In this document: positions 33,561 through 42,241 of the stretch, piece after piece
How the letters are laid out: each line of letters starts with the position of its first letter
Position numbering within the stretch: the stretch's first letter is position 1
Source of the DNA: Holophagae bacterium
GTDB taxonomy: Bacteria; Acidobacteriota; Holophagae; Acanthopleuribacterales; Acanthopleuribacteraceae
Assembly (NCBI GenBank): GCA_030429565.1
Contig: JAUIFE010000020.1
Location: 62,001 to 126,000 of the forward strand
Direction: 5' to 3'
Length of the DNA stretch: 64,000 nucleotides
Translations under genes and position numbers: made by a program
The notes under the pieces: generated by a model
What the model saw: only the letters and a program-made list of their open reading frames with translations
Told to the model about the DNA's origin: nothing
Database searches by the model: none

Positions 33561-34880
33561 TTGAAACACGGTCCCATTTTACTAGTTACCGATTCGAAAT
33601 ACCTCCTTGCGAAGAACATTACCGGTGTGCTCAGTGCGAGCGAATTTAGCCCGCACCATCTCACCACCGCCGCTGCGACCTTGATCGACCACAAGTTGCC
33701 AACCGACAAACGCGACGAAATTACCGCGATTTGTATCGGACACTGCCATCCCTTTTTCCTTTATCACTTGCCACGCCGACCGGCCGAAGAGCAGCGCCGC
33801 GAACAACACGAGGTCACCCTTACTTTTCTGCACAATCACAACGAAGCGGAGCAGGTACCGCCATCGCAGGAAACGATTGATAAAATTCACCTCAAGACCC
33901 TGATTGACATCATCACCACCACCAACTCCCTGCTGCAGCCCGAAGACGTCATGCACACGGTGATGAAGCGCATCCACGAACTGATTACCTGTGAAGCTTG
34001 GTCGGTGCTGATTCTCGACGAACACCACCCCGACACGTTGCGCTTCGCGGCGGCGTCCGGCCCCTCCAAAGAGAAACTGCACGATCTCCAAATCCAATTC
34101 GGCAAAGGGATTGCCGGCTGGGTCGCCAAACATCGCCAACCACTGATCGTGAACCAAGCCCAAGAGGACCCACGCTTTCTAAGTAAGATAGATAAAAACA
34201 CCAATTTTCAGACGCGCAACATCTTGTGTGCACCGCTCATCAGTCGTGGGCGCACCCTGGGCGTTATCGAAATGATCAACCGTGACGACAAAAACGGCTT
34301 TAGCGAAAACGATTTGGAACTGGTGCAAATCCTGGTCAACCCGGCAGCGGTCGCCATTGAAAACGCCTTCTTGTTCCAAAAAGCGCAAACACTGACCATC
34401 CAGGACGACCTCACCAAACTCTACAACTCGCGCCATCTCAACCAGTGTCTCACTACCGAGATCAAACGCGCGCGGCGACTCAACCGACCGCTGAGTTTGG
34501 TTTTTTTAGATCTCGACGGCTTCAAAGCCGTCAACGACAAGTTTGGTCACCTCCAGGGCAGCCAATCGCTGATCGACATCGCCAAAATCATCAATGAATG
34601 CGCGCGTGACACCGATATTGCCGGCCGCTGGGGTGGCGACGAATTCATGCTGATCCTGCCGACAACGGACACCGAAGGCGCGGTCATCGTCAGCGAACGG
34701 ATTCGCGACCGCATTGAGAGCTACCGCGTGCACGATCTCGCCATGAGCGCATCGATTGGCATCGCTTCGTTTCCAAACCACGGCCACCACAAAGAAGAAC
34801 TGATGCAATTAGCCGACAAAGCAATGTACCGGGTCAAAGAAAGTGGCAAAAACGGGATATTGGTCGCCGGCGATCTTTAA
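33561..34880 (+). CDS. GAF-GGDEF diguanylate cyclase
   Basis: A 439-residue cytoplasmic signalling protein. The N-terminal about 110 residues (HGPILLVTDSKYLLAKNI...) resemble a degenerate receiver-like domain without the phosphorylation aspartate triad. A GAF domain is at about 115-275 (LITCEAWSVLILDE, GKGIAGWVAKHRQPLIVNQA, LISRGRTLGVIEMINR). The GGDEF domain (about 285-437) has an intact GRWGGDEFML active site and, 5 residues before it, RDTD, the RxxD inhibitory site for c-di-GMP feedback. It should therefore make c-di-GMP under product control. The start is TTG 33561, because GAGGTG lies 6 bases before it; a GTG nine bases earlier overlaps that SD. It is the second gene of an operon with the FecR-domain protein. 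Confidence 0.92.
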   Translation: MKHGPILLVTDSKYLLAKNITGVLSASEFSPHHLTTAAATLIDHKLPTDKRDEITAICIGHCHPFFLYHLPRRPAEEQRREQHEVTLTFLHNHNEAEQVPPSQETIDKIHLKTLIDIITTTNSLLQPEDVMHTVMKRIHELITCEAWSVLILDEHHPDTLRFAAASGPSKEKLHDLQIQFGKGIAGWVAKHRQPLIVNQAQEDPRFLSKIDKNTNFQTRNILCAPLISRGRTLGVIEMINRDDKNGFSENDLELVQILVNPAAVAIENAFLFQKAQTLTIQDDLTKLYNSRHLNQCLTTEIKRARRLNRPLSLVFLDLDGFKAVNDKFGHLQGSQSLIDIAKIINECARDTDIAGRWGGDEFMLILPTTDTEGAVIVSERIRDRIESYRVHDLAMSASIGIASFPNHGHHKEELMQLADKAMYRVKESGKNGILVAGDL

Positions 34881-34981
34881 TTCGCAAACCAAACGGCACT
34901 GAGGCACGTAGGATTCCCTAACGCGTCCTATCATCGATTCCCGTCACCCTCGTGCTTATGTTCGCGAACAAAGGATTTCTC

Positions 34982-35218
34982 ATGACTCACTTTGAACGTT
35001 TCGGCGCCGGTTTTATGTTGGCGTTCACCGCCCTTTTTCTTGCGGCAACCCAGTGGATCGACGTCGCTTGGTACGTCACCTTATTGGGCACCCTTTTTGC
35101 CGGCTGGCTCGGTTGGGCGGCGGGAACAGCCACCGCCATTCTTCGCGACAAGCCTCCCGGTCAACCTCAAGGAAACAGCCGTCACGAAGAGATTGAGATC
35201 AGCAGCGCCAACGTCTAA
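34982..35218 (+). CDS. Small membrane protein
   Basis: A 78-residue protein with two predicted membrane helices (about 9-25, GAGFMLAFTALFLAATQW, and 27-52, VAWYVTLLGTLFAGWLGWAA) and a short polar C-terminal tail (RDKPPGQPQGNSRHEEIEIS). ATG 34982 follows AAAGGA with good spacing. It lies 101 bases after the diguanylate cyclase gene. Its stop codon overlaps the stop of the convergent histidine kinase gene by 4 bases. No family recognised. Confidence 0.65.
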   Translation: MTHFERFGAGFMLAFTALFLAATQWIDVAWYVTLLGTLFAGWLGWAAGTATAILRDKPPGQPQGNSRHEEIEISSANV

Positions 35219-36882
35219 GCCCTGGGTCCCCCGCGCGGAAAAACCATGGTGAAGGTGGTTCCCAAACCGTGGCCCTCACTGTTTGCGGTCAAAGCCCCGC
35301 CCATTTCGTCCATGGCCCGTTTGCAATAAGCCAAACCAAAGCCGTGACCGTCCTTTTTGGTAGTGAAGCCGTGAGAAAAAAGTTTGGCTTGCTGCTGGGG
35401 CGAAATGCCGACACCGGAATCAGTAATCGCTAATTTTACTTGGTCGTCGACGCGAAAAAGTTGTACGGTCAGCAAACGCGGCTCACAGTCAGCCATAGCC
35501 TCAACCGCATTTTTGACGAGGTTAATGAGGATGTGGGTCACCTTGGATTTGGGCAAGAACACAGGCTCGCGATAAGAATATTCTTTACCGACAACCACGG
35601 CGGCATTTTCGATAAGGCTTTTTTGGATGGCGAGCACCTCGTCGGCCAAGTCGGCCAAGGAAAAGGATTCCAGCGGCTCTTTGCCTTTCGCATAACTCTG
35701 CTGCGAGATAACCGCGCTTTTCATGATCTCGATTTTCTCGGCAATCGCCTCGACTTCTTGCGCCACGGCAATGCGCTCACTCTCAATTTTGAGCCCCAAC
35801 TGCAAGAGGTAATCGGGCAACATCCGACCCCGCGGATCGTCGGCCAAGTAGCGCGGAAGGTCGCTTAAATTCTCCTCAATCAGGCGATTGGCCAACAGAA
35901 GCTGCTTAATACGAGAATCGTTAATTTGGGAACGAACCTGGTTACAGGAGACCGACACACTGTTGAGCACGTTGGCGACATTGTGGAGGATGGCGGTCGC
36001 GACCTCGGCCTGATCAGCGGCTTTGGCATGAGCCTCGGCCAGCTTTTGACGCGCGCTGCTTTCCAAGTCCTCGTCGCGATCGACCTCGCGGCGGGCTTCC
36101 CGTTTCACTTCAACGGAAACCTTAAGGCGCGCAACCAATTCATCACGGGCAAAGGGTTTGATGAGATAGTCGGTCGCACCGGCTTGGAACAGGGCCAACA
36201 AACCTTTTTGCTCATCCCTAGCGGTCAAGATAATGACCGGGATGCCGCGCATGCCCAATTCACGGCGAATTTTCCGACACAAAATATCACCGTTCATTCC
36301 GGGCATTTCGAGATCGGTAATCACCATATCGATGGTTTCGTGACTGTCACAGAGAATGTCAAAAGCGGTATTGCCGTCGCCCGCCTCCAAGACTTTGAGC
36401 CCTTCCTCTTTAAGGCTGGACGCCAGCATGTTCCGAATGAACTTGCTATCGTCGGCAACCAACGCGGTAAGGCCGTGCAGCGGGCTTACCGGCCGCAAAA
36501 TGCGATTAATGGTTTCTGCCAGTGTGCCGGGTTTAAAACCCTTGATGATGAAATCGGTCGCGCCTTTGTTAAAACTTTTAACACGACCTTCCAAGGACTG
36601 GTTGGATGTCACAAAAACAACCGGAAGCACTTCGCGATTTTTGTCGGCCTTGCCAAAGTGGGCGGTAAACTCTTCCGAGCGCAAGTGTTCACAGGTTTCG
36701 TAGCCGTTCATATTGGGCATTTCGACATCGAGCACAACCAAATCGATTTGCTCTTCTTTGACGAGGCGTAAGGCGGCCAAACCGTCATGCGCCTCAAACG
36801 TCCCATATCCGGCTTTGGACAGCTCTTTGGCGTACATCCTGCGGCAGACGCGACTGTCGTCGACTATAAGTACATTCATCAT
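35215..36882 (-). CDS. REC-REC hybrid histidine kinase with LHN-type dimerisation helix
   Basis: A 555-residue soluble protein. Two receiver domains come first: REC1 (about 1-128; VLIVDDSR, LDVEMPNMNGYE, VTSNQ, KGF) and REC2 (about 137-255; ALVADDSK, ITDLEMPGMNGD, LTARDEQK, IKPF), both with the acidic pocket, phospho-Asp and Lys. A coiled linker leads to a kinase core. The phospho-acceptor region reads TAILHNVANVLNSVSVS, a variant with His followed by Asn rather than the usual HE/D-L. The HATPase_c domain shows LINLVKNAVEAM (N box), ITDSGVGI (G1), GHGFGLAYCKRAM (G2) and GLGTTFTM. The same unusual acceptor helix and the downstream DDxRGRxxP segment occur in the propeller kinase at 50515-53907. 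There is no membrane segment, so input is likely through the RECs from other kinases. No output regulator is adjacent. Confidence 0.9.
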   Translation of the reverse strand: MMNVLIVDDSRVCRRMYAKELSKAGYGTFEAHDGLAALRLVKEEQIDLVVLDVEMPNMNGYETCEHLRSEEFTAHFGKADKNREVLPVVFVTSNQSLEGRVKSFNKGATDFIIKGFKPGTLAETINRILRPVSPLHGLTALVADDSKFIRNMLASSLKEEGLKVLEAGDGNTAFDILCDSHETIDMVITDLEMPGMNGDILCRKIRRELGMRGIPVIILTARDEQKGLLALFQAGATDYLIKPFARDELVARLKVSVEVKREARREVDRDEDLESSARQKLAEAHAKAADQAEVATAILHNVANVLNSVSVSCNQVRSQINDSRIKQLLLANRLIEENLSDLPRYLADDPRGRMLPDYLLQLGLKIESERIAVAQEVEAIAEKIEIMKSAVISQQSYAKGKEPLESFSLADLADEVLAIQKSLIENAAVVVGKEYSYREPVFLPKSKVTHILINLVKNAVEAMADCEPRLLTVQLFRVDDQVKLAITDSGVGISPQQQAKLFSHGFTTKKDGHGFGLAYCKRAMDEMGGALTANSEGHGLGTTFTMVFPRGGPRA

Positions 36883-37220
36883 GGTAACGGCCTGTCAAAA
36901 AACACAAGCTCGGTCAAAGTCAGCGCAAGCTGTTGTGACCAAACTACTTTTTGATTCTCAGCGAGATTCGTTTCACGACGGAAAGCGGTGCCCCAAGCAT
37001 AGCTCATTTACCCAAAAAAGTCACAGACTCGGCAAGTTTCCAGACCAAAAAGCGCGGTACGTATGGCCGATACGACCCACAAGTCCGGCACAAAATTCTG
37101 GGGCGCAAGCGAACACACAAACATGGGGTACGGACTTCTTTTCACAAGCCACCGCGCCCCAAAGCTTTGGCCAAAATCGACGCGGCGGATGGCACACTTG
37201 GGCCCGAACCGCCATGGGGG
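36883..37220. other. Intergenic region, no gene seen
   Basis: About 340 bases downstream of the adenosyltransferase gene and upstream of the kinase gene (both minus). No promoter pair or clear hairpin terminator could be identified. Confidence 0.4.
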
Positions 37221-38060
37221 TTAAAGCCCCGCTTCCTCATGGTTAGCGTCCAAACCCTTCGCCCGCTCCAAACGCAACCGATCACCCACGGCCAATTCAA
37301 AATAGGCCAAGGCACTGCCGCCATTGACGGCCAGCTCCAGAAAGCCGTTACTGCTTTGAATCATCAGCGGCGCTCCAGTGGGCACAGCCGCATAGGCTTG
37401 GCTGAGCTGGGTAACACGGCGACCATTGAGGGTCAGACACCAGTCAAAGGCATCAAACGCTACCTGATCGGGACCAATGTTGGTTAAACAATTGCCAAAC
37501 ACATCGGCATAAACCACGGTGCCTTCGACAAAATCGTCACCGACCGTCGCTTCCGCCAAATCCAATTCGGCAAAGGAGGTCATCGCCGACCCAACCTCTT
37601 CCGGCGGCAAACCACGTGACAGGTGCGCGGCAACCGGGGCAAAAACATCGCGGCCGTGAAAAGTACGACTGATGTCCGGCAAACAAAAGCCGAGTTGGGT
37701 GACCGCAAACACGCGCTGAACCGGGGTAAGTTGATCAATTAATGTAATCAGGCCGTTGTCGGGCAAGACGTAGAGGGCATGCGCGGTTTCTACGACCACG
37801 GCCTCGCGGTCACTCCCGACACCGGGATCAATGACGGCGACATGAATCGTGCCTTCGGGAAAGTAAGGGCACGCATTGCGCAACACCATCGCTCCGGCGG
37901 CGACATCCTGACGCGGAACGGCGTGGCTGATATCGACAATCTGCGCTTCGGGGTTGATCGATAAAATCACCCCTTTCATGGCACCGACAAAACCGTCTTG
38001 GTCGCCGAAATCGGTCGTCAAGGTGATCAAGGGCAAGGCTTCTACCCGTTCTTCTTGCAT
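37221..38060 (-). CDS. SAM hydroxide adenosyltransferase family protein (DUF62)
   Basis: A 279-residue protein of the SAM-dependent chlorinase/fluorinase family. Features: ITLTTDFGDQDGFVGAMKGV at 12-31 (conserved TDFG...D motif), VDISHAVPRQDVAAGAMVL, HVAVIDPGVGSDREAVVVET, NGLITLI and ISRTFHGRDVFAPVAAHLSRG. Most bacterial members are not halogenases; they hydrolyse SAM to adenosine and methionine with a hydroxide nucleophile. The TFHGRD motif is typical of this hydrolase group. The in-vivo purpose is poorly known. ATG 38060 follows GAGGTG with 6-base spacing. It lies 126 bases after the HEAT-repeat gene on the same strand and could be transcribed with the pilT operon, though nothing links the functions. 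Confidence 0.93.
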   Translation of the reverse strand: MQEERVEALPLITLTTDFGDQDGFVGAMKGVILSINPEAQIVDISHAVPRQDVAAGAMVLRNACPYFPEGTIHVAVIDPGVGSDREAVVVETAHALYVLPDNGLITLIDQLTPVQRVFAVTQLGFCLPDISRTFHGRDVFAPVAAHLSRGLPPEEVGSAMTSFAELDLAEATVGDDFVEGTVVYADVFGNCLTNIGPDQVAFDAFDWCLTLNGRRVTQLSQAYAAVPTGAPLMIQSSNGFLELAVNGGSALAYFELAVGDRLRLERAKGLDANHEEAGL

Positions 38061-38186
38061 GCTTTCACCTCGTTAAGGATTTGCTGCGTCTATGGTAACC
38101 CGAAGTCGGCGATGAGGAAGGGGGTTAAGGCAACCACAAACAGGGGGCCAATGACCGACAGCCAAACGGACCCGATGAAACCCAGC

Positions 38187-39626
38187 TCAATCGCTCGATA
38201 GCTTTAAACCAAGGTCCGGCAAATCTTCCAGCTTCTTCTCGGTCAGTTGGTCGTTGAGCGCCACGACCGATTCCGGCACAGCCACGTTGTGGCGCTTGCC
38301 CAGATCGATGATCACCTCGGCGCAGCGTTTGACGGCTTTGCCTTTAACCACCGGGCTCTCGAGAAACTTGGCGAGGTGACCGATAAAACGCGGATCGTTG
38401 AGGTTCAGCAGCGCATCGAGTAAAGCAAGCTGTTCCGATTCATTGCTTTGCGAGGTCAGTTTTTGAAAAAACGGTTTGGCCAAACGCATATCGCCGTAGC
38501 GATCCAAAGCCTGAATGGCCGCCATCGACGATTCGTCTTGGTTGAGAAACTCCACCAAAATCGGCAAGGCCTGCGGCGATTTCATGGCGGCTAATACCTG
38601 CATGGCGCTGTAGCGAACCATCCAATCGGGGTTCTTGAGCTCCTGTAAAAAAAGCGGTCCCAACTTGGGGTTTTTCATAATTTTGGCGAGGTTCATGGCC
38701 TGAACGCGCACGGCCTGCTCGGGTTGATCGCGCATCAATTCCAAAACAATCGGAACAAAGGTGTCGCCGATGGTGCCCATCAAGCGGTAAATATCGTCGC
38801 GAACTAGGGGCGAGACAGAGTCGGCAAACAACAACAGTGACCGCGTCGCCTCTTTGAGATCGGGCATCCCGGCAAACATTTTCAAGGCGGTCTGGGCAAC
38901 CTTCTGATCCGAGGCGCCAATGGCTTTAATGAGTTCTTCCAGAACGTAATCCGGCGCATCTTGCATGGCTTGGCCCAAAGCTTGGGAAAGCGCGCCAACC
39001 ATGTCGCCTTGTTGGTAGGCAAGCGCGTGGATAAACACGGGAATGTTTTTGAGATTGGGTTGGTTGAGTAGGGCTTTTAAACAAAGCGCCGCCGTCTCGG
39101 GTGCGCCAACGGTGGCAAAGTGCCGCAGTTGGGCTTGAAAACCCTTGCCGCCAATGGCAATCACCTGCTTCAGCATTACCTCGGCAATCGCCGGTTGTGG
39201 ATCGTTGATCAAGGCCAGCACCAACTCGCGTTGCTGGAGACCGTTTTCCTGCTTAATCAGCAACTTCAGCGCCTTCTTGCGCAGGTTGACGTCCTTTTGA
39301 TTGATCATTTTGGCGATTTCGGTAAAGACTGTCGGCGACTTGCACATGCCGATGGCGGCGGCAAGATCGCTTTCCACTTCGGGCCGGCGCTCACCGGCGT
39401 ACAGCTTCACCAATTTCTCTAATTTGTGCGGATCGACGTTTACCGAGATTAATGCGGCGGCAAATTTTTTCGACACCGGTTGCTGCAGCAGCGGCACGAC
39501 GTCGTTGAGATCGGCATCGGCAAAACTTTGATAAGCCGCCATCGCCTTTTCGATCAGTTGGGCGTTAATACGGCCGGCCTTCACGGCGGCCAAAAATTCT
39601 TTGCGCTTATGGGGCTGATCAAACAT
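38187..39626 (-). CDS. HEAT-repeat protein in pilT operon
   Basis: A 479-residue all-helical repeat protein. Successive about 37-residue helix-hairpin units are visible, for example TEIAKMINQKDVNLRKKALK, LALINDPQPAIAEVMLKQVI, LELMRDQPEQAVRVQAMNLA, LQELKNPDWMVRYSAMQVLA and LVEFLNQDESSMAAIQALDR, with the D-PxVR-type turn of HEAT/armadillo repeats. No signal peptide, membrane segment or catalytic motif. It is the fourth gene of the operon with two PilT-like ATPases and starts 11 bases after the third gene. HEAT scaffolds usually bind proteins, so it may organise or regulate pilus motor ATPases. The start ATG 39626 has AGGAC upstream. Confidence 0.85.
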   Translation of the reverse strand: MFDQPHKRKEFLAAVKAGRINAQLIEKAMAAYQSFADADLNDVVPLLQQPVSKKFAAALISVNVDPHKLEKLVKLYAGERRPEVESDLAAAIGMCKSPTVFTEIAKMINQKDVNLRKKALKLLIKQENGLQQRELVLALINDPQPAIAEVMLKQVIAIGGKGFQAQLRHFATVGAPETAALCLKALLNQPNLKNIPVFIHALAYQQGDMVGALSQALGQAMQDAPDYVLEELIKAIGASDQKVAQTALKMFAGMPDLKEATRSLLLFADSVSPLVRDDIYRLMGTIGDTFVPIVLELMRDQPEQAVRVQAMNLAKIMKNPKLGPLFLQELKNPDWMVRYSAMQVLAAMKSPQALPILVEFLNQDESSMAAIQALDRYGDMRLAKPFFQKLTSQSNESEQLALLDALLNLNDPRFIGHLAKFLESPVVKGKAVKRCAEVIIDLGKRHNVAVPESVVALNDQLTEKKLEDLPDLGLKLSSD

Positions 39627-39637
39627 AGCGTACCGTC

Positions 39638-40525
39638 CTAAAACTTACCGGCGTCTTGCAGGGCGCGATGTAGCGGGGCCACAAATTTTTGATAGCGTTG
39701 GTGATGGGTTTCGATCAGGCTGACAAGCTCGCCGACATCGGCATGGTTCACAACCAAGTTGACGCTGAGACAAAAGGCGTGAAAAGCATCCCCGGTTTTG
39801 AAGCCGTCACCCAACAAAACCACATACTGGCGGCGTCGCAACTCCATGTTCATGGCAGCCAAAGCCTGGTAGACGGGATCCTGCGACGGAGGGCCCTCGG
39901 GCACCAAGAAAACGAAGGGATAGACGGTGTATTTCAAAGACTCGAGTACCGCAGGCAGGTAGGCGCTGTGTTTTGCTTCACAACCCAACTGCCCGGCGAC
40001 CTCCCGCAGCGGCGCGATTCGTTCCGCACTGCCAACCAGCAACGCCGGTTGATCGCCATCACTCAAAACGGCTAACTCAGCTTCCAAACGTGCTTCATCG
40101 ACGTCGTCTTCGGCCGGGGGACGCATCTTCTCCACCGGCACGGTGAGGGCCGGATCGGCCAACCCAGGCGGCGGACCGGCAATCGGCACGGTCGGTGCCC
40201 CGGCCGGATTGTCACCACCCGCAATCAAACGAATTTCAATGCGAAAACTCTTGTCACGACCCAGAACGACCCGCATCGGCAAACTGTGACCGTCAACTGG
40301 GAGCGAGACCTGCACATCACGGCCCCACTGAAACTGGCCCATGACATCGACGGGCAACGACGCCTTTAACCAGGCCATCAACTGCTGGTTGTTGACGGCC
40401 CCGCCCATCGGTTTCTGAGCCCCGTCTTTGGAAAGAATCACCGGCTGACCGGAGACCAACAGCAGCATCTCGCCGCCTTGCACCGACGGGTGCTTCACCA
40501 AAGATTGTAAATCTTTCATCGCCAT
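39638..40525 (-). CDS. PilT N-domain-like / pseudo-receiver protein in pilT operon
   Basis: A 295-residue protein I do not recognise as a named family. The first about 105 residues follow the layout of the PilT/PilB N-terminal domain without its ATPase: GGEMLLLVSGQPVILSKDGA, NNQQLMAWLKASLP, SLPVDGHSLPMRVVLGRDKS, compare 'SDLHxxxGxPxxxRxxGxL...FRxNxF' in the neighbouring PilT proteins. A Pro/Ala-rich linker (about 108-150) leads to a C-terminal domain (about 155-280) with a receiver-like alternation (ALLVGSAERIAPLREVAGQL, FVFLVPEGPP, QYVVLLGDGFKTGDAFHAFC) but no phospho-acceptor Asp triad. ATG 40525 follows GGGAGA. It sits 31 bases after the second ATPase and 11 before the HEAT gene. A regulatory partner of the pilus motor is the natural inference. 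Confidence 0.7.
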   Translation of the reverse strand: MAMKDLQSLVKHPSVQGGEMLLLVSGQPVILSKDGAQKPMGGAVNNQQLMAWLKASLPVDVMGQFQWGRDVQVSLPVDGHSLPMRVVLGRDKSFRIEIRLIAGGDNPAGAPTVPIAGPPPGLADPALTVPVEKMRPPAEDDVDEARLEAELAVLSDGDQPALLVGSAERIAPLREVAGQLGCEAKHSAYLPAVLESLKYTVYPFVFLVPEGPPSQDPVYQALAAMNMELRRRQYVVLLGDGFKTGDAFHAFCLSVNLVVNHADVGELVSLIETHHQRYQKFVAPLHRALQDAGKF

Positions 40526-40556
40526 GGCTCGTCTCCCGAAAGCAACACCGACGCCG

Positions 40557-42233
40557 TTATACGCCGCGTTCCTTAATGGTTTTAATCACTTGTTCCAAGG
40601 CCGCTTTTTCCTGGGCGTCGACAGCTTTGTCGGCAATCACTTCCAGTTGGGTCACGTGTTGGAACTTGCCCTTCTCCGCGATTTCCTGCAGCGCCTGCTT
40701 CTTCATCTCGGTGAAGCGTTGGTTGGCCAACTTAAACGAAACCGGGAAAACCGGCGGCAGAATCTCTTTTAAAGCAGTGGTCATGTCCTCGTCGGCTACG
40801 GTGATTTCCTTAAGTGAGCCCAGTTTGTATTCGACCAGAGCGGCCTCGCCCCCGCCGGTGGAACCGGACGCAATGACGAAGCCCTTGGGGTTGGCGGCAC
40901 GCACGCCCTTAATTTCCCCGAGCAATTTGATCGGAAAGATCAGTTCAAGCTGACTGCCGGAGCCTTCGACGCGCGGTTCGTAAATGACCCAAGCACCCTG
41001 ACCTTGAACCTCTTTGCGAATCGGGAACTCGTCGCCGCTGCCAGGCCATACCTGCTTGATTTTTTTGCCCAGTTCGGCGGCGGAATTGTCGAGTGTCAGT
41101 TCCAAGGCATTTTCATCTTCAATGCCGCGCTCTTGTTTCATGCGATCAATCATGCGCGCCAGCACGGGACGGTTGGAACAGTAGGCCAGCGCCGTTTCTT
41201 CGGTAATTTTGTCTTGTTCGTAGAGATCGGCAATCGCCTGATCGTGGGTTTGCCAACCGCGGTTGCGGCTCACGCTCATCACTTCATAAAAGGTTTTCTG
41301 TTCGCTTTCGCCGTTTAGCACCATGTCTTTAACGCGCAGGTTGACGCCCATAATTTCCTGCGACGGCACCCGGCCGCCACCTTTCTTTGGCAACAAACGC
41401 TGGTTCACCACATAACGCAAGCACTCGTTGAGGCGTCCGCGAATTTGGTCTTCCTCTTCTTTGTCGAACATGCCGACGATGCGGTTGATGGTTTGACCGC
41501 AATCGATGGAGTGCAGGGTCGATAAAACCAAGTGACCGGTACTGGCAGCGGCCAAACCAATATCGACGGTTTCGCGGTCGCGCATCTCGCCAATCAGCAT
41601 GACCTTGGGCGCCTGCCGCAAGGCGGCCCGCAAGCTGGAATGAAAGGTATCGAAGTCGGAACCCAATTCGCGTTGGTTGAAGGTCGCCATCTTGTGCGGG
41701 TGAACGTACTCGATCGGATCTTCGATGGTGAGGATATGGATCGGACGGGTCTCGTTCATTTCGTTGAGCACGGCGGCAAGCGTGGTGCTTTTACCACTGC
41801 CGGTCGCGCCGGTCACCAAAATCAAACCGTTTTTCTCGGCCGCCATGTCCTTAAAAATGGTGGGCAAGCCCAAATCGTCTAGGGTCAAAATCTTGGTTTC
41901 CAGCTTGCGCAATACCAGGCTGTAGGTCTGCTTGGTTTGGAAGACGTTGACCCGAAAACGACATTCGCCCGGCACCTCGTAGGCGCAATCAGCGGAGCCG
42001 GCGCGGACCAGCGTGTCATATTGGCCGGGATCTTTGCCGATGACAGCCAAAGCCAGCATTTCGGTTTGATAGGGTGTTAGTTGCTCAAGCGGCGGATCGA
42101 GCGCCACCGGCACCAAAGAACCACCGGCCTCCACCTGCAGCGGTTTGCCCGGGGTAAAGTTGAGATCGCTGGTGCCCTTCTGCGAACGCAGCATGGTCAT
42201 TAGAATGCGGTCGGTATCTTTTTTACGCAGCAT
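40557..42233 (-). CDS. Second PilT-like ATPase with C-terminal extension
   Basis: A 558-residue type IV pilus ATPase of the PilT/PilU class. The N-domain carries SDLNFTPGKPLQVEAGGSL; the ATPase domain has VTGATGSGKSTTLAAVLNEM (Walker A), HILTIEDPIEYVH (Asp box), KVMLIGEMRDRETVDIGLAA (Walker B with Glu) and GHLVLSTLHSIDCGQTINRI (His box). All nucleotide-binding motifs are intact. Typical PilT proteins end near residue 350-380; this one adds about 190 residues (from about 370) with a beta-rich segment (AWVIYEPRVEGSGSQLELIF, KGFVIASGSTGGGEAALVEY) and a charged helical end. The extension is not one I know. It starts 8 bases after pilT. It probably powers pilus retraction with PilT, as PilU does. 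Confidence 0.9.
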   Translation of the reverse strand: MLRKKDTDRILMTMLRSQKGTSDLNFTPGKPLQVEAGGSLVPVALDPPLEQLTPYQTEMLALAVIGKDPGQYDTLVRAGSADCAYEVPGECRFRVNVFQTKQTYSLVLRKLETKILTLDDLGLPTIFKDMAAEKNGLILVTGATGSGKSTTLAAVLNEMNETRPIHILTIEDPIEYVHPHKMATFNQRELGSDFDTFHSSLRAALRQAPKVMLIGEMRDRETVDIGLAAASTGHLVLSTLHSIDCGQTINRIVGMFDKEEEDQIRGRLNECLRYVVNQRLLPKKGGGRVPSQEIMGVNLRVKDMVLNGESEQKTFYEVMSVSRNRGWQTHDQAIADLYEQDKITEETALAYCSNRPVLARMIDRMKQERGIEDENALELTLDNSAAELGKKIKQVWPGSGDEFPIRKEVQGQGAWVIYEPRVEGSGSQLELIFPIKLLGEIKGVRAANPKGFVIASGSTGGGEAALVEYKLGSLKEITVADEDMTTALKEILPPVFPVSFKLANQRFTEMKKQALQEIAEKGKFQHVTQLEVIADKAVDAQEKAALEQVIKTIKERGV

Positions 42234-42241
42234 GTTTCCAC

